Positions 7,477 through 15,519 of a stretch of DNA of 29,287 nucleotides are shown here, piece by piece. The position numbers were made by a program, and so were the translations under genes. The notes under the pieces were generated by a model that was not told the DNA's origin, made no database searches, and worked only from the letters and a program-made list of their open reading frames with translations. Numbering within the stretch: the stretch's first letter is position 1; each line of letters opens with the position of its first letter. The DNA is taken from positions 1 through 29,287 of IMG/VR virus record IMGVR_UViG_3300036398_002640, one strand, 5' to 3'. The DNA comes from a virus.

Positions 7477-8976
7477 ATGTCTATACACAAATCATATCTA
7501 AATAGAAATAACACAATTATTTCTAGCGGTACTACAAATACAGGACAAAATCCTGTAACTGAATTATTTTTTGGTAGGGTTGATAATGTTTTATCCACAC
7601 CAGGATATTCAAGATTTATTTTTGACATAGATTTGTCACAACTACAAGAAAAAATCACAAATGGGATTGTTTACACAGGAAGTCCAATGACTCATGTGTT
7701 TAAAATGACCAATACGATAATGTTTAATTATGAATTATTAAACACAACAACATCTGACAATAGAAGAAGAGCCACGGGTTTTAATTTAAATTTGTTTAGA
7801 ATACCTAAATTTAATTTAACAGGTACACCACAAAATTGGGATGAAGGTGTTGGTTATGATTATTACAACAATAATAATTTAAATTCTTCTAACGCTAGTT
7901 TAACATCAAGAAACTACAGGGATAATGACAAGTCATATTCTAATCGACCATCAAATTGGTTTAATTCAACAACAATTAGTGGGTGGAGTACAAATGGTGT
8001 TTATAACAATTTAAATAACGGTATTGGAAATGTTATAAATTTTTCAGCCTTAACATTAGTCGATACTCAATATTTTGAATTTGGTAATGAGAATATTGAA
8101 TTTAACATGACTAATGAAATTAATAATATTTTAACGGGTGCAACAACAGGTGTTACAGGATATATTATTTCATTTGACCCCGAAATAGAAAATATAACAG
8201 GATTAACTGAAAATTATTCGGTAGGTTTCTTTACAAGACATACACAAACATTCTACGAACCATTTTTAGAAACAACATATGATGATTTAATTTTAGATGA
8301 TAGAACTAAATTTTTTGAGAATAAAGTAAATAAATTATACTTATATTCTTATATAGACGGCACACCAACGAATTTAGATTTTAACCCAACAGTTAATATT
8401 GCAGACTCAAATGAAGATTTAATATCTTCTTTAACGGGTTTAACAACAGTTTTAAGAACTCAAGGTATATACGAAGTAGAAATACCTGCAATTACAGGAT
8501 ATTCAACACCATGTCAATTTAACGATATTTGGGTTAACTGTACACTAAATGGAAGAGCAATTGGTAATATAACCAATGAATTTATTCTAAGACCCGCAAC
8601 CGAGTACTATCAAATTGGTACTCTATCAAAAAACCCTGAAACTTACGGGTTTAGTTTTTCAGGTATTAAACAAGATGAAAAAATATTAAATACCGATACA
8701 AGAAAAGTTGTGGTAACTATTAAACAGGCTTATTCTTCAAATATTGTATATCCTGATTTTAAGGCATACTACAGAGTATTTGTTAACGAAGGTACAACTG
8801 AAGTTATTGTCCAAGATTGGACTAGAATAAATCAAACATCAAATGAATATTATTTTATCTTTGATACAAAAGATAAAGTTCCAAACCAATATTTTGTAGA
8901 CATAAAAGTTCTTTCTTCGGGAGAAGTAGATACTTATAAAAGACAACTTAAATTTGAAATAGTAAATAAGAAATGA
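7477..8976 (+). CDS. Probable virion structural protein, beta-rich, 499 aa
   Basis: The composition is dominated by Asn, Thr, Ser, Gly, Tyr and Phe with many short alternating hydrophobic segments, the profile of a beta-sandwich or fibre-type phage surface protein. Segments such as L-S-T-P-G-Y-S-R-F-I-F-D-I-D near the N-terminus and an Ig-like C-terminal part (about 380-495, with Y-R-V-F-V-N and F-V-D-I-K-V-L) are visible. A low-complexity Asn-rich stretch, Y-D-Y-Y-N-N-N-N-L-N, occurs near 128-137. I see no enzymatic motif or signal peptide. It follows the gp5-like gene with its own TATTTATA site, and its stop overlaps the next start as ATGA. A baseplate-attached or tail-surface role is inferred from order and composition only. 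Confidence 0.72.
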   Translation: MSIHKSYLNRNNTIISSGTTNTGQNPVTELFFGRVDNVLSTPGYSRFIFDIDLSQLQEKITNGIVYTGSPMTHVFKMTNTIMFNYELLNTTTSDNRRRATGFNLNLFRIPKFNLTGTPQNWDEGVGYDYYNNNNLNSSNASLTSRNYRDNDKSYSNRPSNWFNSTTISGWSTNGVYNNLNNGIGNVINFSALTLVDTQYFEFGNENIEFNMTNEINNILTGATTGVTGYIISFDPEIENITGLTENYSVGFFTRHTQTFYEPFLETTYDDLILDDRTKFFENKVNKLYLYSYIDGTPTNLDFNPTVNIADSNEDLISSLTGLTTVLRTQGIYEVEIPAITGYSTPCQFNDIWVNCTLNGRAIGNITNEFILRPATEYYQIGTLSKNPETYGFSFSGIKQDEKILNTDTRKVVVTIKQAYSSNIVYPDFKAYYRVFVNEGTTEVIVQDWTRINQTSNEYYFIFDTKDKVPNQYFVDIKVLSSGEVDTYKRQLKFEIVNKK

Positions 8977-9704
8977 AAAAACAAATAGTAAAAGAATCAT
9001 TTGATTTTTGGAGCACCATATCAAATTTTGTGGGTGACTTAGCCAGACAAACCGCAGGTGCTGTTGACGTTTTAGGTGACCCAATAGTAATTGCATCGTT
9101 AGTGAAAAACTACAATGAAATAGAAGAAACCCTTCAAAGATTTGAAAATTTAAAAAATCAATTATTAGGTCCTGAAATGGAATTAAACTATGAGAGTCTA
9201 AAAGAAGAAATGTTAGACATTAGAAACGATTTGGAAGTAGACGTTATTGATACTTTACAAGGTTTTGTTGAATTAACCCCAACAGGTCCTTTAGGTTCTC
9301 TAGCGTCGGGTATCGCACCATTACTTTTGAAGATGACAATAGAAGAGCTTATTGATACAATTCAGGAGTACATTCCACAAGATTTAGATGTTCCATTATT
9401 AGGAACACTAACTAATGCCGCTAGAGCAATTTATTTTATTGATAATATAGAAAAAGTTCAAAAAGAAATGAAACCGCTTCACGATGACCCATCAGTTTTT
9501 TCAAAGGAAGTTATTGAAAGATTAATGGTACATGAAGGAAAAAAGAAATCAGGAACAAAACTTTGTAGTAGAGGCAAATCGGCTGCGAAAGCAAAATTTG
9601 ATGTTTACCCTTCTGCGTACGCTAATGGATATGCAATTCAAGTATGTAAAGGTAAAATTAAAGGATTAGACGGAAAAAAAAGGTGTTCACCACCTTATTG
9701 TTAA
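8973..9704 (+). CDS. Virion-region protein with C-terminal Cys/basic module (DUF5872-like)
   Basis: The first about 180 residues are helical with hydrophobic stretches (G-P-L-G-S-L-A-S-G-I-A-P-L-L-L near 110-124). The last about 50 form a different module containing K-L-C-S-R-G-K-S-A-A-K-A-K-F, then Y-P-S-A-Y-A-N-G-Y-A and V-C-K-G-K, with a Cys at the C-terminus. This pattern recurs at the ends of many environmental T4-like phage proteins and resembles DUF5872; its function is not known to me. Four Cys and many Lys suggest metal or nucleic-acid binding. The gene starts by ATGA overlap and is the last of the plus-strand run. Its stop overlaps that of the convergent gene, which carries a related Cys-rich module. 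Confidence 0.75.
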   Translation: MKKQIVKESFDFWSTISNFVGDLARQTAGAVDVLGDPIVIASLVKNYNEIEETLQRFENLKNQLLGPEMELNYESLKEEMLDIRNDLEVDVIDTLQGFVELTPTGPLGSLASGIAPLLLKMTIEELIDTIQEYIPQDLDVPLLGTLTNAARAIYFIDNIEKVQKEMKPLHDDPSVFSKEVIERLMVHEGKKKSGTKLCSRGKSAAKAKFDVYPSAYANGYAIQVCKGKIKGLDGKKRCSPPYC

Positions 9705-10870
9705 TTGATTTTTAAATCGTCAATTTTTTTAAATTTATCTTCACTATAATCAGTAAATTTTCTAATTATATTCATTAATTGACCGTACTTATCTGTTTTG
9801 TCAAATAAGTTCATGATTTTGTTAGAATCCATTGGGTCATTAATATCGTTATAAAAAATAATTCCTTGTGGTGATGGATATCTACCACCTAAGTAATTTT
9901 CACCTGGTTTGTTTATATACATACCAAATTTAGAAGATTCTAATTTGGCTTGTAATTCTTTATTTTTTATTATTATATAACCTAAAGAACCCATTCTATT
10001 ATGTTTCTTAAACATATCATCACTATCTTTAGATGTTGTACACCATTTTGTTCCCGCACCATATTTACATGATGCGTCAAACGTCAAAGGTATTACTAGT
10101 AAAAAATCATCATTTTCAAAAAGTTTAATATATTCATGTGGTTCAACTTTAAACTTTTCAGAAATCACGCTTTTACTTAATATACTTTCTTTTTTTGGTT
10201 TATAAGATGTATATATTGGTTTTTGACCTTTACCTGTTTGTGTGTCTTTTTTCTCCGCTTTCCTTTTTTGTGAACACGCAGATTTTTTTTGTGAGTCAGA
10301 CATTTTACCTGCAACACCCGCCGCTCTACATTTTGGATATGCACCCTTAGACGTATCAGGTCTTCCACATGGTGGATGTTTACCATCTACTTTTCTACAA
10401 ATATTAACCCAAGGACCTTTTGGTTGTTTACTTCCTTTTGGTTTTTTCTTAGTTCCAAACCAAACCGCCAAATCTTCAGTGAGCAAATTAACTAAATTTA
10501 AAATTTGTTCAGATACACTACCGCCTGATTCACCGCCAGCGTTATCACCATCTCCCAATCCATCACTATCAACTCCTTGAAATTTGTGTTTAAGTTTTTT
10601 AGCCATTTTATGTGCTATATGTTCTTTTGTTTTTACGTTTTTTGAATCTATTATTCCATCTAAACTATCGTAATTAACTTCAGCACTTTCATATTTTGAG
10701 ATTGGTACGATAAAAGGTGATAAAGCATTTTTTTCCCAATCCATTAGACCAGGACTAATTGGCGGTTTATAACTACCAGAACCACCTGATACCGTAGCTT
10801 CATTTATATTTTCCCAAACAGTAAAATCATTTGATTTTATATCCTTGTATATTACTTTATCTTTTGACAT
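9701..10870 (-). CDS. Protein with DUF5872-like Cys module and C-terminal GxGTKWCT domain
   Basis: I place the start at the ATG at 10870 (389 aa). A longer frame to 10960 adds a Lys/Ile-rich leader and runs over the divergent gene and the TATTTATA site. Residues 30-50 are Gly/Ser/Pro-rich. Residues about 152-208 hold a basic module with Cys at 158, 168, 181 and 199, including P-P-C-G-R and Y-P-K-C-R-A-A. The C-terminal domain (about 235-389) contains K-Y-G-A-G-T-K-W-C-T-T at 269-279, a signature found in assorted phage proteins whose activity I do not know. It is the last minus-strand gene, downstream of the capsid gene but separated by the 78-aa plus-strand gene. Conserved Cys, His and Trp leave an enzymatic role open. 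Confidence 0.72.
   Translation of the reverse strand: MSKDKVIYKDIKSNDFTVWENINEATVSGGSGSYKPPISPGLMDWEKNALSPFIVPISKYESAEVNYDSLDGIIDSKNVKTKEHIAHKMAKKLKHKFQGVDSDGLGDGDNAGGESGGSVSEQILNLVNLLTEDLAVWFGTKKKPKGSKQPKGPWVNICRKVDGKHPPCGRPDTSKGAYPKCRAAGVAGKMSDSQKKSACSQKRKAEKKDTQTGKGQKPIYTSYKPKKESILSKSVISEKFKVEPHEYIKLFENDDFLLVIPLTFDASCKYGAGTKWCTTSKDSDDMFKKHNRMGSLGYIIIKNKELQAKLESSKFGMYINKPGENYLGGRYPSPQGIIFYNDINDPMDSNKIMNLFDKTDKYGQLMNIIRKFTDYSEDKFKKIDDLKIN
9703..9730 (+). terminator. Possible weak terminator for the plus-strand virion operon
   Basis: Bases 9703-9711 (AATTGATTT) can pair imperfectly with 9714-9725 (AAATC, bulge, CAATT), followed by a T run at 9724-9730. It lies directly after the stop at 9704 but is A/T-rich with a bulge, so it would be weak. 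It is coding for the convergent gene. Confidence 0.3.
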
Positions 10871-10886
10871 TTTAATTCTATCATTA

Positions 10887-10894
10887 TATAAATA
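10887..10894 (-). promoter_or_regulatory. TATTTATA motif (minus), putative late promoter
   Basis: Read on the minus strand this is TATTTATA, 16 bases before the ATG at 10870. Read on the plus strand it is TATAAATA, the T4 late consensus, 9 bases before the ATG at 10904. It sits alone in a 33-base divergent gap and could serve either or both genes. Confidence 0.5.
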
Positions 10895-10903
10895 TTTCAA
10901 ACT

Positions 10904-11140
10904 ATGGTTAATTATAATATTTTTGATATTTTTAAATTTAAAAATGACGAAGAATTTCAAACATTACTAGATTCTTTAAATAAAGAACAATCTATCTATT
11001 TTTTAATAAATTCTGTAAAACATGCTAATAGACAAGGTGTTTATACATTAGAGGAATCAGAATTAATTTCTAAATGTATTAGAAAACTGTATTCACCGAA
11101 TGAAAATCAATCGGATGTAAACGAAAAAAGGGACGAATAA
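10904..11140 (+). CDS. Hypothetical small protein, 78 aa
   Basis: A short acidic, helical protein with no recognised family: N-terminal aromatic and Asn residues, F-Q-T-L-L-D-S-L-N-K-E-Q-S-I-Y-F in the middle and a polar Asn/Glu-rich end. It is a single plus-strand gene inserted between the capsid gene and the 389-aa gene, both on the minus strand. Its stop codon lies in the loop of a strong hairpin terminator at 11130-11147, which supports a genuine transcript ending here. The upstream region is the 33-base divergent gap with the quasi-palindromic TATAAATATTT. Function unknown; a small accessory gene is the best description. Confidence 0.65.
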   Translation: MVNYNIFDIFKFKNDEEFQTLLDSLNKEQSIYFLINSVKHANRQGVYTLEESELISKCIRKLYSPNENQSDVNEKRDE

Positions 11141-11154
11141 TCGTCCCTTTTTTT
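11124..11154. terminator. Bidirectional intrinsic terminator
   Basis: A perfect 7-bp stem, GGGACGA (11130-11136) with TCGTCCC (11141-11147), has a 4-base loop, a preceding A run and a following T run. It can end both the 78-aa plus-strand gene and the minus-strand capsid transcript, which stops at 11173. Confidence 0.85.
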
Positions 11155-11172
11155 ATAGTTAGATATGTTAGA

Positions 11173-12999
11173 TTATCTCAATTCTCTCAAATCAAATGTT
11201 CTAACACCATCAACAGTCACTTTACCGTAGAAACGGTTGTTAACCATCTTCTTAGCGTATCTTGTCATGATACCTTTGATTGGTGTGAAGTTGAATGGGT
11301 TATACATTGTTGGAGTTAATTGTAGAGGAACATATGGTGCGTAAACATAACCAGTGTCTAACAACGAGTTACCTTTGTGACCCAACAACAATGTGTTTGG
11401 TGGGAAATAAGGGTCTCTGTAGACTTGGTATCTACCTGCCAATGTACCTACTCTTTCAATACCCATGTTGTATTGGTCTTGCTCAGGTGCTGCGTTTGAT
11501 ACGTGGAAGTATTCCAAATCATCAAAAATTGCACTGATTTCAGAAGATACAACAATCCAGTTAGCTCCACCTCTTAATGTAGATTTGTGGATTTGAGCCG
11601 ACAATTGGTTGATTGCTGTCATCAACGTTTGGTTCCAATCTTTTTGAGTATATTGAGTTAATGGATTTGCGGTTGTACCTCTCTTCCATCCGTTGTAATC
11701 CCAACGTAAAGTCCATGCCGCACCTTTTCTTAAGTCTCTCAAGATTTCTCTGTCGATTTCAGCAGCAACTTGCTCTGACAATAAAGCAGTTAATTCAGCT
11801 TCAGCATCAATATTATGGAACGCTGCAACGTCTTGTGCTAATTCAGGTGACCACTGAGCTCTTAATTTTCTTTCAGTAACTGATACTGTAACAGATTCAA
11901 GGTCAAATGAAACTTCACCGATTTGGTCTTCAAATTCCAATTCTTTATAGATTCTATAAGTCATTGAGAAATCTAAACCATTAGTTGAGCTTACTGTTGT
12001 AGTTAAACCAGAATATCCGTCTAATGAACCTGCTCCGATTGAACATGGAACTTGAGCATCAACTTCTAAGTAAATAATACCGTCTGCATCACAGATATTA
12101 TCATATGTACCACCGTTACCACCAGGGTTAGAACCACTTGTGTTAGGGAAGTTTGTAGTTGTGCTTGAACCATATTGTACAATACCTTTACCATATTTTT
12201 GAGTAACAACTCTGAACAAACATGGAGCTGACATTCCTGAGAATGGGTGGTTAACACCTGCTTCTGTGATTGGTGCGATTGTCATACCAGCCAAGAATTC
12301 TTCAGTATCCATTTCATTACCGTTTGGTCCGATTAATTTACCAGCACCACTGTAGTTAAATCCTGAGAAAGCTACTAAAACTTTTCTGTATGGACCACCA
12401 GTTGTAGTATAACCTGAATTAACTAATTGACCTCCATTCCAAACTTGTGTACAACCTGTAACTGTTCTAGCTGAGAATGCTCCTTTAGAATAATCAAATA
12501 ATCCAGGTGGGTCTAAATCTGGTTCAGTACCTTCATAGAATCTATCATATAAATTCTTATCATTTGCACCATAACCAGTGTCAGGTGAAGAAGGTCCGTT
12601 AGGTGCTCCAAAAGGTGAATAGTGGTAGCCACCAGTGGTTGGGTCTTGTTGACCTGTTGTGTAACCTTGAATTTTAGGTACAAAGTAGAACAATTTACCG
12701 ATAGGTAAGTTCATTGCTTGTACAGAAACGATGTCGTTAGCTAACAACTTAGAGAAAACTCTTCTTACGATTGGGAATACAACCGTTTCGAAAGAACCGT
12801 CTGAAGATGTGCTAGCAGCTTCGTTTATTAAGTGTGATGCTTGGTTTTCATAAAGTTGAGCGATGTTTTCTTTAACATGACCTCTCAAACCTTCTAGGAA
12901 CCCAAGTCTGTCCCATTTGTTGATTGTATCTTCTTTGATAACTTTAAGGTGCTTAAGACCAATGTTACCAACAAGACCTGATTCTAATAATGCTCCCAT
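11173..12999 (-). CDS. 23: Major capsid protein, T4 gp23-like
   Basis: Main shell protein of the head. The N-terminus matches the gp23 family: W-D-R-L-G-F-L-E-G-L (29-38), N-I-A-Q-L-Y-E-N-Q-A (45-54), then F-E-T-V-V-F-P-I-V-R-R-V-F (70-82) and L-A-N-D-I-V-S-V-Q-A-M-N-L-P (86-99). The match continues to an internal block with F-D-L-E-S-V-T-V-S-V-T-E-R-K-L-R-A and to a basic C-terminus. The sequence I-N-E then A-A at 58-62 fits the gp21 cleavage rule (Ile/Leu-x-Glu), so the mature protein probably begins near Ala61, close to the T4 cleavage position. At 608 aa it is longer than T4 gp23, with Gly/Thr/Ser-rich segments around 110-320 that may be surface loops. No TATTTATA lies in the 28-base gap before it, so it is presumably read through from the scaffold gene. 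Confidence 0.95.
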   Translation of the reverse strand: MGALLESGLVGNIGLKHLKVIKEDTINKWDRLGFLEGLRGHVKENIAQLYENQASHLINEAASTSSDGSFETVVFPIVRRVFSKLLANDIVSVQAMNLPIGKLFYFVPKIQGYTTGQQDPTTGGYHYSPFGAPNGPSSPDTGYGANDKNLYDRFYEGTEPDLDPPGLFDYSKGAFSARTVTGCTQVWNGGQLVNSGYTTTGGPYRKVLVAFSGFNYSGAGKLIGPNGNEMDTEEFLAGMTIAPITEAGVNHPFSGMSAPCLFRVVTQKYGKGIVQYGSSTTTNFPNTSGSNPGGNGGTYDNICDADGIIYLEVDAQVPCSIGAGSLDGYSGLTTTVSSTNGLDFSMTYRIYKELEFEDQIGEVSFDLESVTVSVTERKLRAQWSPELAQDVAAFHNIDAEAELTALLSEQVAAEIDREILRDLRKGAAWTLRWDYNGWKRGTTANPLTQYTQKDWNQTLMTAINQLSAQIHKSTLRGGANWIVVSSEISAIFDDLEYFHVSNAAPEQDQYNMGIERVGTLAGRYQVYRDPYFPPNTLLLGHKGNSLLDTGYVYAPYVPLQLTPTMYNPFNFTPIKGIMTRYAKKMVNNRFYGKVTVDGVRTFDLRELR

Positions 13000-13027
13000 T
13001 TTTTTATTTTTTTAAGTTTTGTTTAGT

Positions 13028-14413
13028 TTATTTTAATTTTGACATCAAATCTTTCATTCTTAAGAATTGTGGATTTTCATATGTCTTGTTTTCAACCAAG
13101 TTTGTTGAACCTTTAGTTGGTGTTCTATCAATAGATTCTACGATAGATTCTTTAACAACTGTATTTTCTTTAACACCTAATTCATTTTTTATTTGTGAAT
13201 AAAGATTTTTTGATTCCTTGATTGTTTCGACGTTATCAAAACGTCTCATGATGTTTATTTTTTCTTGTTTAGTTGTAGAATGTTCTGTAAACAATCTAGT
13301 TGCGTATGCCAAGTTTGAATTAAAGACTGCAACCTCATTAAGTTTTTCTCTGAAGATATTCAAAGCTTTTCTGTATTCTTCGTTTTTAAGTCTTAAAACT
13401 CTAACTTCTTCTTCTAAAGCTTTGTTAGTAACAACTTTCATTTTAGGAAGACCTCTACCTGGGTAATTTCTTGAACCATTACCATAGGTTCTTGAAGCTT
13501 CTTTCATTTCATCTTCACGTGTCTCAAAACCAGCATCATCTCTTCTTGATTTCATTGATTTTAAATCTTTCTTAGATAACGCTCCATGTTCCATTCCTTC
13601 TTTTTCATCTTCATGGTCATCATAACCTTGACCTTCTTTAAATTCACCTTTTACGTATTTTTTAGCTTCAGGTGCTGATTTACCATGAGGCCCTTTGTGA
13701 ATGTTTTCACCCTTGAACGATACCTTACCAGGTCCTTTACCCATACCTACTCCTACATAGGTTTTTTCTTTAGATTCCATCATACCTTCTTTTTCATCAT
13801 CATAGTCACTTATTCCATCTTCATCATCATCAGAGATTTCAATTTCATAAACAACTTCTTCTGCTAGTTCATCATTAGAATCATCATCATCCATTGATGG
13901 TTCTGATAAATCTTCACCACCACCAATAGGAAATGTCATTGTGTCTGTTTGAGATAAAACATCAACATCTAACTCATCACCCATTTTTTGAACGATAAGT
14001 CTGTCACTGTCACCCATACCCATAACAATCTTCATTAATTCTTCATCTGATGCACCAACCATGTTTAAAGGTTCGATTTCATCATCCATCATGTCATCAT
14101 CATCGTTCATCATAGTGATGTCATCTGTCATTGACATTTCATCACCAGCGTCGTCAGATGCTGTCATGTCGATAGTCATAGAATCTTCGTCTTCATCTTC
14201 ATACATACTCATGTGAGTACCTTCTGTGTTGTAAGATTCATCTGCCATCATTTCTTCCTCAGTCTTATCGTATAAAGACTCTTTTACTAATTCTTCGATT
14301 TCTTCCTTCATTGTAGAAGCAAGTATTCCTTTTGCGTTTTCAGAAACCACATTTTCCAAATTTTTCATTTGTAAAAGAGCTTCTTCAACTAATGATTTTT
14401 TTTCTGAATTCAT
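13028..14413 (-). CDS. 22: Prohead core scaffold, T4 gp22-like
   Basis: Assigned from position between protease and capsid genes and from composition. The ATG at 14413 (M-N-S-E-K-K, 461 aa) is preferred over the upstream TTG at 14422. The N-terminal 50 residues are helical. Residues about 55-125 are extremely acidic and Met-rich (runs such as D-D-D-D-M-M-D-D-E), typical of internal core proteins that are later degraded. A further acidic patch follows near 165-205, then a basic Lys/Gly region, then a long helical C-terminus with a coiled-coil-like stretch (V-L-R-L-K-N-E-E-Y-R). Several Leu/Ile-x-Glu sites suitable for the gp21-like protease are present. It is longer than T4 gp22 and may merge roles of smaller core proteins. 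Confidence 0.82.
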   Translation of the reverse strand: MNSEKKSLVEEALLQMKNLENVVSENAKGILASTMKEEIEELVKESLYDKTEEEMMADESYNTEGTHMSMYEDEDEDSMTIDMTASDDAGDEMSMTDDITMMNDDDDMMDDEIEPLNMVGASDEELMKIVMGMGDSDRLIVQKMGDELDVDVLSQTDTMTFPIGGGEDLSEPSMDDDDSNDELAEEVVYEIEISDDDEDGISDYDDEKEGMMESKEKTYVGVGMGKGPGKVSFKGENIHKGPHGKSAPEAKKYVKGEFKEGQGYDDHEDEKEGMEHGALSKKDLKSMKSRRDDAGFETREDEMKEASRTYGNGSRNYPGRGLPKMKVVTNKALEEEVRVLRLKNEEYRKALNIFREKLNEVAVFNSNLAYATRLFTEHSTTKQEKINIMRRFDNVETIKESKNLYSQIKNELGVKENTVVKESIVESIDRTPTKGSTNLVENKTYENPQFLRMKDLMSKLK

Positions 14414-14444
14414 TTTTTGCAATAAAAATTTGTTTTATTTTCCA

Positions 14445-14452
14445 TATAAATA
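14445..14452 (-). promoter_or_regulatory. TATTTATA motif (minus), putative late promoter for scaffold-capsid unit
   Basis: It reads TATTTATA on the minus strand, 31 bases before the ATG at 14413 and just downstream of the hairpin terminator at 14494-14520. This arrangement, terminator then motif then gene, supports a promoter role. It has the longest spacing of the twelve sites. Confidence 0.6.
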
Positions 14453-14493
14453 TATCCATTTACCAAAAAAGTTAGTTTTGAACGGGTGCTAAA

Positions 14494-14520
14494 ATAAAAA
14501 AACCCGATTTCTCGGGTTTT
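14494..14520 (-). terminator. Intrinsic terminator after the DUF4494-like gene
   Basis: Stem AAAACCCGA (14499-14507) pairs with TCGGGTTTT (14512-14520) around a 4-base loop, and the minus-strand transcript then enters a U run (A run 14494-14502 on the plus strand). It separates the protease unit from the scaffold-capsid unit. Confidence 0.8.
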
Positions 14521-14545
14521 AATTAACTTTTAAATTTAAAATTTT

Positions 14546-14755
14546 TTATTCAAAAACTTCGTCAATTTTGCTTTCGGCAACTGCGGTTATTCTCCAATCA
14601 TGTTGAAATCCTTTAAATTTTTCTGTTACTTTGGCTTCAACATCGGTAACGTTATAACCTTTAACAAGTTTTTCTTCTCTGATTTTTTTAATTTTTCCTG
14701 AATTTTCGTCAATCAAGTCGTATTGAACTTTTGCTACAAAATATTTTTCGTCCAT
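14546..14755 (-). CDS. DUF4494-like small protein, 69 aa
   Basis: The sequence Y-F-V-A-K-V-Q-Y-D, an acidic-basic turn, E-E-K-L-V-K-G-Y-N-V-T-D-V-E-A and the end I-D-E-V-F-E follow the layout of DUF4494: a strand, a variable turn, a strand ending in a helix with an E-A pair, and a last strand. DUF4494 proteins are common in Bacteroidota and their mobile elements, and their function is unknown to me. The gene starts 10 bases after the protease stop and ends before a strong terminator, so it is probably the second gene of the protease unit. The match is by eye. Confidence 0.65.
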   Translation of the reverse strand: MDEKYFVAKVQYDLIDENSGKIKKIREEKLVKGYNVTDVEAKVTEKFKGFQHDWRITAVAESKIDEVFE

Positions 14756-14765
14756 AATTTTAATT

Positions 14766-15488
14766 TTATCTATGTCCCAAATAATCGTTCAATTTTGTCA
14801 TTAAGTCAAGTGATTTTCCTAATCCGCCATCAATTCTTGGTTCTTGTTTGTCTTTTTTGTCTACATCTATATTTTCGTCATACAATTTTCTATCATCTTT
14901 ATTAGAATAAAGATACGCACCTGGTGTAGATGGATTCATAACCAAATCAAAACATATAATTTCAAAATCATCTTGAACTTCGTTGTGTTCGCCTTTTTTT
15001 GCTAAAGAACCAACTCCTCTTGAAGATATCCCCATAGTAACACCTTGTCTCATTAGATTGGCCGCGATATCTCCTTTTGTAGATACAACACCTCTTTCAT
15101 GAAAACCTGGTGAAGTTAATAATCTTAACTTACCCATTAAAATATTATCATCCCACCATACATCATCAATTATGTGTGACACTCTGTCCAAATCAATTAG
15201 GGAAGATTCAGGATGATTTAATTCTGAAGTTGATAAACCTTTTTGAATTAATGATTTATATTTATCCGCTTCTCTTCTTAATATTTTTTCAGGGTAAACT
15301 CTGCCGTTTCTATTTGGTACCCCATACTTTTGTAAAGTCGCGTAAAACACAAAAGGTTTTGAATGGTCAATTTGAGTTTTATTTGCTTGTCCAAAATTCT
15401 CGTTTAAAGAATCTTTCCAAGAAATACTACCCGCATCATATTCAATTAATATACCTTTACCAGTTTCGTTTGGTCCTAAAATTTTCAT
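14766..15488 (-). CDS. 21: Prohead maturation protease, T4 gp21-like
   Basis: Serine protease that cleaves the capsid and core proteins during head maturation. The family blocks are clear: N-R-N-G-R-V-Y-P at 59-66, E-L-N-H-P-E at 89-94 with the likely catalytic His92, V-S-H-I-I-D-D-V-W-W at 103-112, and G-I-S-S-R-G-V-G-S at 153-161 with the catalytic Ser in the S-S pair. It ends the core with D-L-V-M-N-P-S-T-P-G-A. At 240 aa it is close to T4 gp21. The last 40 residues are acidic and polar, probably a removable tail. It is preceded by a TATTTATA site at 15502-15509 and followed by the DUF4494-like gene. Its expected recognition rule (Leu/Ile-x-Glu) is met in the capsid protein. Confidence 0.92.
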   Translation of the reverse strand: MKILGPNETGKGILIEYDAGSISWKDSLNENFGQANKTQIDHSKPFVFYATLQKYGVPNRNGRVYPEKILRREADKYKSLIQKGLSTSELNHPESSLIDLDRVSHIIDDVWWDDNILMGKLRLLTSPGFHERGVVSTKGDIAANLMRQGVTMGISSRGVGSLAKKGEHNEVQDDFEIICFDLVMNPSTPGAYLYSNKDDRKLYDENIDVDKKDKQEPRIDGGLGKSLDLMTKLNDYLGHR

Positions 15489-15501
15489 AATCCTTTTTCA
15501 T

Positions 15502-15509
15502 TATAAATA
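15502..15509 (-). promoter_or_regulatory. TATTTATA motif (minus), putative late promoter for protease
   Basis: TATTTATA on the minus strand, 13 bases before the protease ATG at 15488, in the 31-base gap after the 148-aa gene. Confidence 0.55.
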
Positions 15510-15519
15510 TAAGGACTAT

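Noticed and set aside
10242-10580. 112-aa plus-strand frame with Pro/Ser-rich end
   Set aside because: Antisense to the Cys-rich and Gly-rich region of the 389-aa gene, with no upstream signal.
10871-10960. N-terminal extension of the 389-aa gene to 10960
   Set aside because: It is low-complexity Lys/Ile/Asn, covers the TATTTATA element and overlaps the divergent 78-aa gene start; the ATG at 10870 is better placed.
14414-14422. TTG start at 14422 for the scaffold gene
   Set aside because: An ATG three codons later starts a normal protein; nothing favours the rarer codon.
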